64,000 nucleotides of DNA from Rhizobiaceae bacterium (GCA_023953905.1 JAMLJA010000007.1:62001-126000), one strand, 5' to 3'; positions 26,118-36,217 are shown, counted from the stretch's first letter. The notes: a model not told the origin generated them from the letters alone. Numbers and translations are program-made.

Positions 26118-27380
26118 CTATTCCGCCGCGCTGGCGAAGCGTCGCGCGCCGTGACGGGCGCTCCACGCGGGCATGGAGTCTTCGATCTCGGCTTCGCTGG
26201 CGAACGCGTCGCGTTGATAGCGATCTACCCGGAACCGCGTGGGATCGACGAAGCGCTCGGTGTCGAGCACGATTTCCGTTGCGAGCCTGCCGAGACCCGG
26301 ACCGTGCGTGACGCCGGACTCATTGTCGCCGCCCACGACGACGACATTCTCGCTGCCCGGTACCGGACCGACGAAAAGGCCGACGTCAGGCGTGTAGCAT
26401 GGTATTCCCTGTGCCCAGCTTGAGACTTTCGACCCTTGCAGAGGCGGGAACACCGTCTGAAGCCGTTCCATCTGTTCGTCGACCATCGACTGCATGAGGC
26501 CGTCATTGTGTGGCTGTCCGGGCTCGATCTCGGACTGTTGCATCCGGTGGAGAGGGGTGTAGTGGCTGCCCGTGCCCCACATCACCGCGCCGAATGTTTC
26601 GCGAAGCCAGAGGCGCAGTTCGCGGCATTGGATCGTCGGCAGGGTCGAAGGCAGGCCGCGATTGTCGGTCACGACGCGTGTTGCGACAACCCTCAGCATC
26701 GGCAGCTTCCAGCCGAGGCCCGCCAGGATCTCATTGTTCCATGCACCGGCAGCCACCACGACACCGTCCGCCTCGATCGGGCCGTTGCTGGTTTCGAGTG
26801 TAACCTTTCCACCCTCGTCCTTGATGGAGAGCACGCGTGTGTCTTCGCGCACTTCGCCGCCCAGCCTATCGATCTCTTTTAGGATGACGCCCAGCGATAG
26901 TGTCGTATCCACCTGGATGCCATGCGGATTGTAGGCGCCGGAATGGACGCGGGCAGGGTCGACCAGACCGCCCATCTTCTCGCCGATCTGAGCCGCATTC
27001 AGGTCCTGCATCTCCTTCGGAGCGTGGGGAGAGTTCAGCACGGGCATGACGAAATCGTCACGGCCTTGTTCGGTCAGCGCCATGATCAGCGTCCCGTTGG
27101 GTCGATAGCCGATCTCGGTGCCCAGTTCGTGCAGCATGCGATAGAAGTCGAGACCGTATTGCTGAAGCTTCGCGCCTTCTTCCCCAAGAGGAATCATGCC
27201 CGCCGACCAGTGCGAAACAAATCCGGCACCCGCCCCGGTGGTCGCCTTGCCGGCCTTGCCGGCTTCCAGCAGAGTGACCTTCTTCGCGCCTGCCGTCAGC
27301 AGATGATAGGCTGTCGAGCAACCGATGATGCCGCCTCCCACCACCACGATATGCCGGCCATTCGATGTCGCTGTCGCCAT
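26118..27380 (-). CDS. FAD-dependent amine/amino-acid oxidoreductase (DAO family, SoxB-like)
   Basis: The 420-residue protein has the dinucleotide fold at the N-terminus (HIVVVGGGIIGCSTAYHL, residues 10-27) and the DAO-family substrate domain. It resembles monomeric sarcosine/dimethylglycine-type oxidases and SoxB. Expected chemistry is oxidation of a secondary or tertiary amine, releasing formaldehyde or an imine. It starts 12 bases after the S9 peptidase gene in the same operon, so its substrate may be an amino acid or imino acid released from a peptide. Confidence 0.78.
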   Translation of the reverse strand: MATATSNGRHIVVVGGGIIGCSTAYHLLTAGAKKVTLLEAGKAGKATTGAGAGFVSHWSAGMIPLGEEGAKLQQYGLDFYRMLHELGTEIGYRPNGTLIMALTEQGRDDFVMPVLNSPHAPKEMQDLNAAQIGEKMGGLVDPARVHSGAYNPHGIQVDTTLSLGVILKEIDRLGGEVREDTRVLSIKDEGGKVTLETSNGPIEADGVVVAAGAWNNEILAGLGWKLPMLRVVATRVVTDNRGLPSTLPTIQCRELRLWLRETFGAVMWGTGSHYTPLHRMQQSEIEPGQPHNDGLMQSMVDEQMERLQTVFPPLQGSKVSSWAQGIPCYTPDVGLFVGPVPGSENVVVVGGDNESGVTHGPGLGRLATEIVLDTERFVDPTRFRVDRYQRDAFASEAEIEDSMPAWSARHGARRFASAAE

Positions 27381-27392
27381 TGCAGATGCTCC

Positions 27393-29378
27393 TCAGGTCG
27401 TCGCGCCTTGCGCGTGTCGGTTCACATGGGTTTCGAGCCACCAGACGATGCGGGCAGCGGTGTCGATATATTCCGGATAGCTGCGGATGCTGTGCCCGGC
27501 ATTCGGATAAGTCAGCAGTCCGCTCGGTGCGCCCGACCGAAGGGCGGCGAAGTGGCACTCCAGCGCTTGCGAAGGCGGCGTGCTCTTGTCGATGCCGCCA
27601 GCCATGACAAGCGTCGGTATCGGCTTGCTTTGCCTGTAAAAGGCAGGACTGCGGGTGAAATAGCTGCCGCCTTCGTCCCATGCCGAGGACTCGAGAAAAA
27701 GCGCGTCGAACTCCGGGATTTGGGTGGTGCGATGCTGACTGTACCAGTCGGCCACGGGTGATATCGGGATCGCAGCGGCAAACCTGTCGGTACGCGTCGG
27801 TAACCAGGCCGACATGAAGCCGCCATAGCTTGTGCCCGTCACGGCCACGCGGCTCGTGTCGACCCAACCTTTTTCCACGAGCATGTCGATGCCGCTGAGG
27901 ATGTCGTCCACATCGGCACCGCCCATATCTCCTTTTACCGCACGGGCGAATGCATCGCCGCGACCCGTACTGCCGCGCGGATTGGGGAACAGAACCGACC
28001 AGCCATTGGACACCAGCAGCGGCGCGGCGCGCGTGCGCGCCATCCAACGATTGCGATGCGCCGAAACAGGGCCGCCATGCACGTCCACCAGCAGCGGCGT
28101 TGCGCCATCAGCATCTTCAGGTCGAAGCAGCCACCCCTGAATCTCCCAACCGTCGGAAGCGGTCCACGAAACCGGCTCCATCACACCACGGCCTGTGATG
28201 GCGGGCGGACAGTTGGGTGCGGCAAGCGACGCGATTTCGTGCAACTCGCCCGCGCAGGCTTTTCCAATGAAAGGCGCGCGCGCATAGGATTCGGCCACAA
28301 TAAGCGAACCCGTGTCGGCAAGCGGAAAGGCAACGGGAACCCACTCGCCACAGGTCAATTTCCGAGAGGACCAGATTTCGGTCAGTTCATTCGTTGTCAG
28401 GTCGTAGTCTGCGACCACGGTTTCATGGCCGCGCAATCCGGCCAGATGCAGCCGAGTGGCAGAGCGCCATTCGATGGATGTGATGTCGATCTCATCGGTT
28501 GGAATGGGCGAGACATTTCCAGTGCGGAGATCGAGCAGGGTGAGTTCGCCAGTGACGAGTCCTCGGTCGCTGCAAAACGCCCGGATCACCGCGATATGCT
28601 TCCCATCAGGTGCGCCGCGCGGCACGCCCATCTGGTCTGGCGGAGTGTGTAGCGTTCTTGTCGATCCAGATTTGGCGTCGATCACGGACAGGTTTGCGCC
28701 GTACCAGCTTCCCTCGCTGTGGTGGTCGCTGGTGATCGCGACGATCGCGTCAGCACCGCACCAGCTCGCTTCCCAGACATTGAGTGGCGCCGCCGTCAAA
28801 GCAACTGGTTCACTGGTCAGATCCCATATCCACACGCACCGCCAGAGATCGTCACCTTCTCCCCATTGAAGCTCCGGCAGCCAGGCCGGCGCGTCGGATT
28901 TCTGCTTCTGCGCATAGCCGCCGTGAATGCCCGCCAGATCAGCGCCTGTTCCGGCTGCGACCAGAAGCAGCCTGCTGCCATCTGGCGACCAGTCGATCTG
29001 CTCGACACGACCGGGCAGGAGGCCCAACTTGATGCATGAACCCTCGACCCACAGTTCGATACGGTCGGTTCCTGCGACATCGCCCGCGCATGCTACGGCA
29101 AGGGTGTTGCCGTCTGGCGCGAGCCGGATCTGTCGGGTTTCGCGATCATTGATCCGTGTTGGCGCCGCGCCATTGTCATGGGGTAGCGCATAGAGCCGGC
29201 TGACGGGTCCGCTCTCCAGGCCATCCGTAAAACTCTGGCCGATGAAATGAAGCAATGCGGACTCTTGGTGACCGCAAAGATTGCGCGCGCCAAAAACATG
29301 GCCGTTCGACCCGAAAAGATCTGAGTAAAGTGCTGTCGCCGACTTGAACTCGGCCGACGAGCGAAAATCCGCCTTCAT
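27393..29378 (-). CDS. S9-family prolyl-oligopeptidase-like serine peptidase
   Basis: About 661 residues from ATG 29378 (AGAGG upstream; GTG 29390 also possible). The N-terminal half is a beta-propeller with repeated WSPDGSRLL-like blades; the C-terminal alpha/beta hydrolase domain (about 400-661) has the nucleophile serine in GTSYGGFMSAW and the histidine in NAGHSIRSYPEY. No signal peptide is visible, so it acts on short peptides in the cytoplasm. It is co-transcribed with the FAD oxidoreductase and divergent from the dipeptidase-importer operon. Confidence 0.83.
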   Translation of the reverse strand: MKADFRSSAEFKSATALYSDLFGSNGHVFGARNLCGHQESALLHFIGQSFTDGLESGPVSRLYALPHDNGAAPTRINDRETRQIRLAPDGNTLAVACAGDVAGTDRIELWVEGSCIKLGLLPGRVEQIDWSPDGSRLLLVAAGTGADLAGIHGGYAQKQKSDAPAWLPELQWGEGDDLWRCVWIWDLTSEPVALTAAPLNVWEASWCGADAIVAITSDHHSEGSWYGANLSVIDAKSGSTRTLHTPPDQMGVPRGAPDGKHIAVIRAFCSDRGLVTGELTLLDLRTGNVSPIPTDEIDITSIEWRSATRLHLAGLRGHETVVADYDLTTNELTEIWSSRKLTCGEWVPVAFPLADTGSLIVAESYARAPFIGKACAGELHEIASLAAPNCPPAITGRGVMEPVSWTASDGWEIQGWLLRPEDADGATPLLVDVHGGPVSAHRNRWMARTRAAPLLVSNGWSVLFPNPRGSTGRGDAFARAVKGDMGGADVDDILSGIDMLVEKGWVDTSRVAVTGTSYGGFMSAWLPTRTDRFAAAIPISPVADWYSQHRTTQIPEFDALFLESSAWDEGGSYFTRSPAFYRQSKPIPTLVMAGGIDKSTPPSQALECHFAALRSGAPSGLLTYPNAGHSIRSYPEYIDTAARIVWWLETHVNRHAQGATT

Positions 29379-29506
29379 CCAACCTCTCACAGGGCCCTAT
29401 CGGACAGGGCCGGCGCTTGTGACCGTCTGCGGCCATCCGTGGCGTCAATCGCGCCGGCATGTCTAACTTCGGCGGCTGGAACCAGAATACCTGCCATTTC
29501 GATGAT

Positions 29507-29526
29507 GTCTAGACACCAGTGTACAT
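29507..29526. promoter_or_regulatory. Candidate GntR-type operators TGTCTAGACA and TGTACA
   Basis: A perfect 10-base palindrome (29507-29516) is followed four bases later by a TGTACA core (29521-29526), giving GTGTACAT as at 2543 and 44018. They lie between the S9 peptidase and the dipeptidase genes, where divergent promoters are expected. Confidence 0.42.
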
Positions 29527-29630
29527 TAAATTGTGCCAGCTATCCGCGACATGTGTTCGATGGTTGACCCACTTGGCCGAGAGGTTCATCCGTAGAAAGA
29601 GAATGAGCTGTGAGAACCCGCGGAAAAGCC

Positions 29631-30644
29631 ATGAGTCCATCAGACAAAGTTCAATCCATTTTCGATCTGGGGATAATTTGGGATGCTCACTCTGGCTTCA
29701 TGCCCGATCCGGCCGCCGATCTTCGAAACCTGCAGATATGGCGCGACGCCAACATCAACTATCTGTCCATCGATGTCGGATTCGACCTGCTTCCGTGGCA
29801 ACAGACGGTGCGAACACTGGCCCATTTCCGGCACTGGATCCTGGCCCATCCTTCCGACTATGCGCTGGTGTCGTCAGCCGACGAAATTCTAGCAGCCAAG
29901 GCGTCAGACAAACTTGCCGTGACCTTTGATATTGAGGGCATGAACGCTCTGGACGGCCGGATCGAGATGGTCGAATTCTACCATCGTCTTGGCGTCCGGC
30001 AGATGCTGTTTGCGTATAATCGCAACAATCTGACAGGAGGCGGCTGTCATGACGATGATCTCGGTCTGACCTCGTTCGGCCGACAGGTGATCGACGAGAT
30101 GAACCGGCTCGGCATGTTCGTTGATGTCAGCCATACCGGCGCCCGGACGTCGATGGAAGTGATGGAGTACAGCGACCGGCCGGTGATCTTCTCTCACTCA
30201 AATCCCAAAGCGCTATGCGGCCATGGTCGCAACATTACCGATGATCAGATCCGCGCCTGCGCACGCACCGGAGGCGTCATCGGCATCGTCGGTCTCAATC
30301 GCTTTCTGGGCGACGGCCGCACCGACAGCGAGAGGCTTGCCGATCACATTGAGTATCTGGTCGACCTTGCCGGTCCCCGACATGTGGGCATCGGTCTGGA
30401 CTATGCGTTCCCGGTCGATATGGGTGGTCTCGATACATTGTTCGCGGACAATCGCCAGTTCTGGCCGCAAAGCGAATATCCGGACGGCGCGACAACCTAT
30501 TACGAACCGTCGCAGATGCGCGAGCTTGTCGAGGTGCTGTTGCATCGCGGGCACTCGGATAGGATCGTGCGAGACGTCATGGGGGGCAATTTCATGCGCC
30601 TTGCCCGGGAAATCTGGAAGCAACCTTCAACTCCCGCGTACTGA
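29631..30644 (+). CDS. M19-family (membrane dipeptidase-like) hydrolase
   Basis: About 337 residues from ATG 29631 (GTG 29610 is an alternative). M19 features are clear: E102 in FDIEGMNAL, YNRNNLTGGG, H168 in FVDVSHTG, H189 in FSHSNPKAL, RNITDDQI and D257 in GIGLDYAF. The N-terminal metal motif is DAHSG instead of the usual DGHND, so the first histidine is kept (H20) but the aspartate ligand is replaced by G22. Family members cleave dipeptides including those with D-residues. It precedes a Dpp-type importer and probably handles the imported peptides. Confidence 0.8.
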   Translation: MSPSDKVQSIFDLGIIWDAHSGFMPDPAADLRNLQIWRDANINYLSIDVGFDLLPWQQTVRTLAHFRHWILAHPSDYALVSSADEILAAKASDKLAVTFDIEGMNALDGRIEMVEFYHRLGVRQMLFAYNRNNLTGGGCHDDDLGLTSFGRQVIDEMNRLGMFVDVSHTGARTSMEVMEYSDRPVIFSHSNPKALCGHGRNITDDQIRACARTGGVIGIVGLNRFLGDGRTDSERLADHIEYLVDLAGPRHVGIGLDYAFPVDMGGLDTLFADNRQFWPQSEYPDGATTYYEPSQMRELVEVLLHRGHSDRIVRDVMGGNFMRLAREIWKQPSTPAY

Positions 30645-30700
30645 CTTCGCGTCAATCTGCTGCGCCTTGCAGGGATATCAGGCGTCTTGCTTTTTTTCAC

Positions 30701-30714
30701 TGGACATAGGTGTC
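30701..30714. promoter_or_regulatory. Candidate operator GGACATAGGTGTC upstream of the peptide-binding protein
   Basis: GACA (30703-30706) and TGTC (30711-30714) form a dyad. The reverse complement ACACCTATGTCCA matches ACACATATGTCCA at 44023-44035 at 12 of 13 positions, linking it to the soxB upstream site. It lies about 95 bases before the binding-protein ATG. Confidence 0.4.
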
Positions 30715-30809
30715 TGGACGTAGCACGCTAAGGAAAATAGACGGGCTGACTGGGGTGCCGGGGTGTGAAAACACCGGCATTTCTGTCTCCGCAATCAAGA
30801 GGGTCGAAC

Positions 30810-32369
30810 ATGAGCAATATTGCCAGTACCAACCTTTCACGTCGTACCGTGCTTGCCGGCACGGGCGCGCTTGGTCTCGCTTCCCTGATCTATCCGGCGC
30901 GGCGCGCGCAGGCAGCCGGATCGATTTTGAAGGTGCGATCATATTCTGATATCCAGATTCTGGATCCGGCCTTCCGGCTGGCTGCCCCTGAAGGTGATAT
31001 CACCAATGTGATCTTCGCGGGCCTCGTCGTGGCAACCGCCGGCGACAAGTGGGGCTGGCGGCCTATGGCCGTGGAGACCATCGAGCAGCTCGACCCGCTG
31101 ACCATCTCCTTCAAGCTGCGCGACGGCATCGGGTTCACCGACGGGTTTGGCCAGATGACAGCCGAGGACGTAAAGTTCTCGATCGAGCGCATCGCCGATC
31201 CCAAGAATGAGTCACCCTATTCCGGCGACTGGGAAACCCTCAAGGAAGTCGAGGTAAAGGACAAGCTGTCGGGTCTGATCCACCTCAAGGAGGCTTTTGC
31301 GCCGTTGTGGACATCGACGCTGCCGACACCTTCCAGCACGATCCTTTCGAAGCGCGCGGTGACCGAGGCCGGCGGCAAACTCGGTGTCGAGCCTGTTGCG
31401 CAGTCGGGTCCCTATCTCCTGAAGGAGTGGCTACCGAAGCAGCGCACAGTGCTCGTGCGCAATCCCGACTGGAAATATGAGCAGGGTGGCTATGACGAGA
31501 TCCATATCCACCCGATCGAGGACGAAAAGACCGCCGAATTGGGCTATGAGGCCGGCGATCTCGACTACACCTGGACTTCGGTTTCCTCGATTTCCCGTCT
31601 CAAGGAAAATCCCCCGGCTGATACGACAGTGGTTGAAAAGCCGTCGCTGGCGTTCGTCTGGTTTGGCATGAACAAGGCGGTCGCGCCTTTCGACAACCCC
31701 GATGTGCGCCGCGCCGTCCAGTATGCGGTTGATCGCAAGGCGGTCGTGGATGCGGCCTATTTCGGCGCCGCGTCAACCTCGACCGGTATCATTGCGCCCG
31801 GCCTGATCGGCCATCGCGAAAAGAACCTCTACGACTATGATCCGGACAAGGCGCGCGAGATGATCGAAGCGGCCGGCGTGAGCGGACAGACCGTCGTTCT
31901 GGATATTCTCAACAAGACCGAACGCCTGACAGCCGCGCAGGTCATTCAGGCCAATCTCCAGGACGTCGGTCTCAACGTGGAGATCAAGCAGAACGACAGC
32001 GGGACCTTCTGGACGCTCGGCTCGAAGGATAACGAATACCATAAGAAGCTTCAGATGGTCGTTCAGCGCTTCTCCATGCAGCCCGATCCGAGCTGGGCAA
32101 CGGAGTGGTTCACGAGCAGCCAGATCGGCACCTGGAACTGGGAGAGCTTCGACAGTGAGGAGTTCGACAAGCTTGTCGTGGAAGGCAAAATCGAACTCGA
32201 CGATGCCAAGCGTGACGTCATGTACAAGAAGATGCAGGATCTGATGGAAGAAAGCGGATGCTATGTCTTCCTGACCCACGAGGTCGCGGGCGTCATGTAT
32301 CGAAACAGCGTTGCTGCGGCTCTCAAGCCAAATGGCGAGCCAGTGTTTGCGGAATTCAAACCAGCCTGA
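30810..32369 (+). CDS. Dpp/Opp-type peptide-binding protein (SBP family 5), Tat signal
   Basis: The start is placed at ATG 30810 (GAGGG upstream), giving a 519-residue protein with a twin-arginine signal (NLSRRTVLAGTGALGLA, cleavage near AQAAG). The body has family-5 features: KLRDGIGFTDG, TAEDVKFSIERI, NPDWKYEQGGYDEI, RRAVQYAVDRKAV. It captures peptides or similar solutes in the periplasm after export in folded form. It heads the importer part of the dipeptidase-importer-hydrolase operon. Confidence 0.88.
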   Translation: MSNIASTNLSRRTVLAGTGALGLASLIYPARRAQAAGSILKVRSYSDIQILDPAFRLAAPEGDITNVIFAGLVVATAGDKWGWRPMAVETIEQLDPLTISFKLRDGIGFTDGFGQMTAEDVKFSIERIADPKNESPYSGDWETLKEVEVKDKLSGLIHLKEAFAPLWTSTLPTPSSTILSKRAVTEAGGKLGVEPVAQSGPYLLKEWLPKQRTVLVRNPDWKYEQGGYDEIHIHPIEDEKTAELGYEAGDLDYTWTSVSSISRLKENPPADTTVVEKPSLAFVWFGMNKAVAPFDNPDVRRAVQYAVDRKAVVDAAYFGAASTSTGIIAPGLIGHREKNLYDYDPDKAREMIEAAGVSGQTVVLDILNKTERLTAAQVIQANLQDVGLNVEIKQNDSGTFWTLGSKDNEYHKKLQMVVQRFSMQPDPSWATEWFTSSQIGTWNWESFDSEEFDKLVVEGKIELDDAKRDVMYKKMQDLMEESGCYVFLTHEVAGVMYRNSVAAALKPNGEPVFAEFKPA

Positions 32370-32417
32370 TCTGATGGACGAGGCTGGTTGGGCACGGCTC
32401 AGCCCGGAAATATTGAC

Positions 32418-33365
32418 ATGCTCCGCTATGCACTGAAGCGACTGGGGCTTGGCATCATCATCGTGAGTGTCGCGATGATGATGCTTTTTGCCATGGTTTA
32501 CGTGATCCCCGGAGATCCCGCATCGGTGGCGCTCGGCCCGCGCGCCACACAGGAAATGGTGGAATCCCTGCGCGCGCGAATGGGTCTCGATCAGCCGATC
32601 TGGATACAGTTCGCCCGATTCTACATGTCCGCGTTTCGCGGCGATCTCGGCACCGAAGTGCTTTCGGGCAGACCTGTTCTGACGGTCGTTCTGGAGCAAC
32701 TGCCCTTCACGCTGACTTTGATTGCGGGAGCCATCTCGTGGTCGGTGCTTCTGGGCATCCCACTGGGCTGTATCGCGGCGGTCAAGCGGGGTGGCTTCGT
32801 TGACCGGGTGATCGGCGTTCTTTCGGTCGCCGTGATTGCCGTGCCATCCTTCGTCATTGCCATCTATTCGCTGTTGATCTTCGCGGTGGCGCTGCAATGG
32901 CTCCCGGCGATTGGGGCGGGCGAACCGGGAAATGTGATAAGCCAGCTGCGGCACCTCATCCTGCCTTCACTTGCTGTCGGTCTCGGCTGGGTGGGCTACA
33001 TCGCGCGCATCGTCCGCGCTTCGATGCTCGAAACGCTGGAGGCCAGCCACATCCGCACGGCCCGCGCCTTCGGCCTGACCGACCGACGCATCACCTATTC
33101 CTACGCACTGCGCATCGCCGTTCTGCCCACGATCACGCTTCTCGGCGTCGGCATAGGGCACATGCTGTCCTCGTCCGTCTTTGCGGAGATCGTATTTGCG
33201 AGGCCGGGAATCGGCAAGCTCGTCTATGAGGCCATCTCCGTCCGCAACTACCCCATCGTTACCGGCGCGGTGCTGGTGACCACCGTCTTTTTCGTCGTCG
33301 TGAACGTCATTGCCGATATCGTTATCGGCGCACTGGATCCCCGTGTCAGAGCAAGTTTCGACTGA
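32418..33365 (+). CDS. Peptide ABC transporter permease (DppB type)
   Basis: The protein has 315 residues from ATG 32418; the start matches the family N-terminus (MLRYALKRLGLGI). It has the DppB/OppB PGDPASVALGPRA segment and an EAA-like loop (SHIRTARAFGLTDRRI). It forms the inner-membrane channel with the DppC-type permease. A 23-base overlap with the next gene indicates coupling. Confidence 0.87.
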   Translation: MLRYALKRLGLGIIIVSVAMMMLFAMVYVIPGDPASVALGPRATQEMVESLRARMGLDQPIWIQFARFYMSAFRGDLGTEVLSGRPVLTVVLEQLPFTLTLIAGAISWSVLLGIPLGCIAAVKRGGFVDRVIGVLSVAVIAVPSFVIAIYSLLIFAVALQWLPAIGAGEPGNVISQLRHLILPSLAVGLGWVGYIARIVRASMLETLEASHIRTARAFGLTDRRITYSYALRIAVLPTITLLGVGIGHMLSSSVFAEIVFARPGIGKLVYEAISVRNYPIVTGAVLVTTVFFVVVNVIADIVIGALDPRVRASFD

Positions 33366-34230
33366 TAGCCCGCATATGCTGCGGCTCGCCAAGATATGGC
33401 GCATCGTCCGGCGGATCGTTCGCGAGCCGCTCGGCGCACTTGGCCTTGGACTGGTAGTCCTTGTCGTTCTGTCAGCGCTCTTTGCCGACGTACTCGCCAG
33501 CTATCCGCCCACGAAACTGTCGCCTGCGGATCGTTTCGCGCCAGCGAGCTTTCAGCACCTTCTGGGCACGGACCATATCGGTCGCGATCTTTTTTCGCGC
33601 GTCTTGTATGGCGGGCGGATCGCGCTTTCCATTGCGCTCGGGGCGACCGGCGCGTCCCTCGTGATCGGAATCATGCTCGGCCTTATTGCCGGGTACGGGC
33701 CGCGCTGGCTCGACAACATTCTTCTGCTCGTCTTCGATGCCCTCAAGAGCTTTCCGACGGTCATTCTGGCGCTGACGCTGGTCACGATCACAGGCCCCTC
33801 GCTGATGTCGGTTGTGCTGGTCGTAGTGCTGGTCAGCGTTCCCGGCTATGCCCGTATCATTCGCACACAGACGCTGGTGCTGAAATCTGCCGAGCACGTC
33901 ATGGCGGCGCGTTCCATGGGAGCAGGCTCCGCGCGCATTCTGACTGTTCACATATTGCCCAACGTGATCGGGCCGATCCTCATTCTGGCTTCCATGGATA
34001 TTCCTGTCGTCGTGGCCATTGAAGCGGGGCTGAGCTTTCTCGGCATGGGTGTGCGGCCCCCGACGCCAAGCTGGGGCTCGATCCTCAATGACGGTTTCGC
34101 CAATATCCGCGATTCATACTGGATCGTGGTTGCCGGGGGATTGCCGATCATATTGACCACACTGGGCTTCACCTTCCTTGGTGAGACCCTGCGGGATCTG
34201 TTCGACCCGAGGCTGAAAGGGCGCGTATGA
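33343..34230 (+). CDS. Peptide ABC transporter permease (DppC type)
   Basis: The preferred start is GTG 33343, preceded by GGAT (ATG 33376 is an alternative), giving about 295 residues. It has HLLGTDHIGRDLFSRVLYGGRIAL, the DppC hallmark, and the loop EHVMAARSMGAGSARIL. It pairs with the DppB-type permease and overlaps the ATPase gene by 4 bases. Confidence 0.86.
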   Translation: MSEQVSTDSPHMLRLAKIWRIVRRIVREPLGALGLGLVVLVVLSALFADVLASYPPTKLSPADRFAPASFQHLLGTDHIGRDLFSRVLYGGRIALSIALGATGASLVIGIMLGLIAGYGPRWLDNILLLVFDALKSFPTVILALTLVTITGPSLMSVVLVVVLVSVPGYARIIRTQTLVLKSAEHVMAARSMGAGSARILTVHILPNVIGPILILASMDIPVVVAIEAGLSFLGMGVRPPTPSWGSILNDGFANIRDSYWIVVAGGLPIILTTLGFTFLGETLRDLFDPRLKGRV

Positions 34231-35213
34231 CGGTTCTCGACATTCGCGATCTCAGCGTTGATTTCGCCACCGAGAGCGGAGCTTTGCAGGCACTCAGAAA
34301 GGTCAGCATGAGCGTGCCTGAGAACCGCATCGTCGGTGTGGTAGGTGAATCCGGATGCGGCAAGTCCACGCTGATCAACGCCATTCTGGGCCTGCTTGCC
34401 GACAATGGAGAGGTGACGTCGGGCGAGATCCTGTTCGAAGGCACGCACGATCTCACCACGCTTGCGGGCACTGCGATGCGGGACCTCCGCGGCCAGAAGA
34501 TAGCGACTGTGTTTCAGGACCCCATGGGTGCGCTCAATCCCGTCCTGTCCGTGGGCAGGCAGATGCGCGACATCCAGTACCGGTCAAACCTTTCGCGCCG
34601 CGAAAAGGATGCCCGTTCCATCGAGATGTTGCGCAAGGTCCGCATACCCGACGCGGAACAGAGGCTCGTTCAATTCCCGCATGAGTTTTCAGGTGGCATG
34701 AAGCAACGCATCGCCATTGCCATGGCACTGATGATGGAACCGTCCCTGCTGATCGCGGACGAGCCGACCACGGCACTGGATGCCACGCTGGAGGTGACCA
34801 TCATCGAACTGTTGAAGGAGCTGCAGCAGCAGATTGGCTGCTCGGTCCTGTTCATCTCTCACCATCTCGGTGTGATCGCGGAGCTGTGCGACGAGATGAT
34901 CGTCATGTACGCGGGAGAGGTGGTCGAAAGCGGCACGACGCGGGACGTCTTTCACAATGCGCGCCATCCCTACACACGAAAGCTGCTCGCCTGCGATCCG
35001 GCCCGGCTGACGCATCGCGCGAGACGGCTGCCAACAATACCCGGAACGCTGCCAGATCTGCGAAATCGACCTGAGGGATGCGTCTTCCAGGCGCGCTGCG
35101 AACTGGCCGACGCAACCTGCAGCAGGATGCCGCCTGACGAGGAGATCGCGCCGGGGCATCTCGCACGCTGCTGGCACACAGAGGCTTCCGTGATGATCGG
35201 AGCCGGCGCATGA
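34227..35213 (+). CDS. Peptide ABC transporter ATPase (DppD type)
   Basis: The 328-residue protein has Walker A GESGCGKSTL, Q-loop FQDPMGALNPVLS, signature FSGGMKQRIAIAMA, Walker B LLIADEPTTALD and a cysteine-containing oligopeptide-transporter C-terminal extension (FQARCELADATC). One of two motor subunits; its end overlaps the next ATPase gene by 4 bases. Confidence 0.88.
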   Translation: MTVLDIRDLSVDFATESGALQALRKVSMSVPENRIVGVVGESGCGKSTLINAILGLLADNGEVTSGEILFEGTHDLTTLAGTAMRDLRGQKIATVFQDPMGALNPVLSVGRQMRDIQYRSNLSRREKDARSIEMLRKVRIPDAEQRLVQFPHEFSGGMKQRIAIAMALMMEPSLLIADEPTTALDATLEVTIIELLKELQQQIGCSVLFISHHLGVIAELCDEMIVMYAGEVVESGTTRDVFHNARHPYTRKLLACDPARLTHRARRLPTIPGTLPDLRNRPEGCVFQARCELADATCSRMPPDEEIAPGHLARCWHTEASVMIGAGA

Positions 35214-36217
35214 GCGACGACGCGCTGCTCTCGGTTGCCGATCTTCATGTGCATTTCCGCGTTGGCGGCCTCATGTCGACGCTTGCCGGCCAGCCCTCAC
35301 ACATCGAGGCGGTTGCCGGCGTCAGTTTCGCAATCGAGAGAGGTCGCACATTCGCGCTTGTCGGCGAATCCGGATCCGGCAAGACGACGCTTGCACGAGC
35401 GGTCAACGGTCTTCAGCCGGCCTCTGCCGGCTCAATCCGTTTCGAGGGGCGCGAGTTGATCGGCGTGCCGAAAGACGAATGGAAGCCGATCCGTCGGCGC
35501 ATGTCGATGATGTTCCAGGACCCGGTGGGATCATTGTCGCCGCGTCTCAGCGTGCGTTCACTCCTGGCCGAGCCCTTTGTCATTCATGGGCTTTCCCGTC
35601 GCGACCTCAATGCCGAGGTGATGCGGCTTCTGGCGTTGGTTGGCCTGCCATCCGAATTCGCGGATCGCTATCCGCACCAGCTTTCGGGCGGACAGGCGCG
35701 TCGCGTTGGCGTTGCAAGAGCAGTGGCGCTCGATCCCGTTCTCATCATCGCCGACGAGCCGACCGCCGGGCTGGATGTCTCGGTGCAGGGCGAGGTGCTG
35801 AACCTGCTCAATGATCTGCGCGATCGGATGGGCCTGTCCATGCTGATCATCACCCACAATCTGCACGTCGTGCGCCAGATCGCGGATCGTATGGCCGTGA
35901 TGTATCTGGGGCGCTTCGTCGAGGAGGGCGAGACGGAGCCGATCTTCACGAAGCCGCATCATCCCTATACGGCGGCGCTGTTGTCGGCCAATCCTGAACC
36001 GGATCCGGACAAGGTGCACAACCGCATCGCCTTGCCGGCCGAGGTGCCATCGCTGCTGGACCGGCCATCCGGTTGCGAGTTTCACACGCGATGCCCGTTC
36101 GCGCGGGACATATGTGCGACGGTAGTGCCCCCGTCCACCATGGTGGGGGCGAGCCGCATCACCTGCCACTTCCCTTTGAATACCGAACTCCGCTTGGCAA
36201 CGAGCGAAAGCATATAG
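35210..36217 (+). CDS. Peptide ABC transporter ATPase (DppF type)
   Basis: The 335-residue protein has Walker A GESGSGKTTL, FQDPVGSLSPRLS, signature LSGGQARRVGVARA, Walker B VLIIADEPTAGLD and the C-terminal oligo_HPY-type tail with CEFHTRCPFARDIC. It is the second motor of the importer. CocE-type hydrolase follows after 14 bases. Confidence 0.88.
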   Translation: MSDDALLSVADLHVHFRVGGLMSTLAGQPSHIEAVAGVSFAIERGRTFALVGESGSGKTTLARAVNGLQPASAGSIRFEGRELIGVPKDEWKPIRRRMSMMFQDPVGSLSPRLSVRSLLAEPFVIHGLSRRDLNAEVMRLLALVGLPSEFADRYPHQLSGGQARRVGVARAVALDPVLIIADEPTAGLDVSVQGEVLNLLNDLRDRMGLSMLIITHNLHVVRQIADRMAVMYLGRFVEEGETEPIFTKPHHPYTAALLSANPEPDPDKVHNRIALPAEVPSLLDRPSGCEFHTRCPFARDICATVVPPSTMVGASRITCHFPLNTELRLATSESI

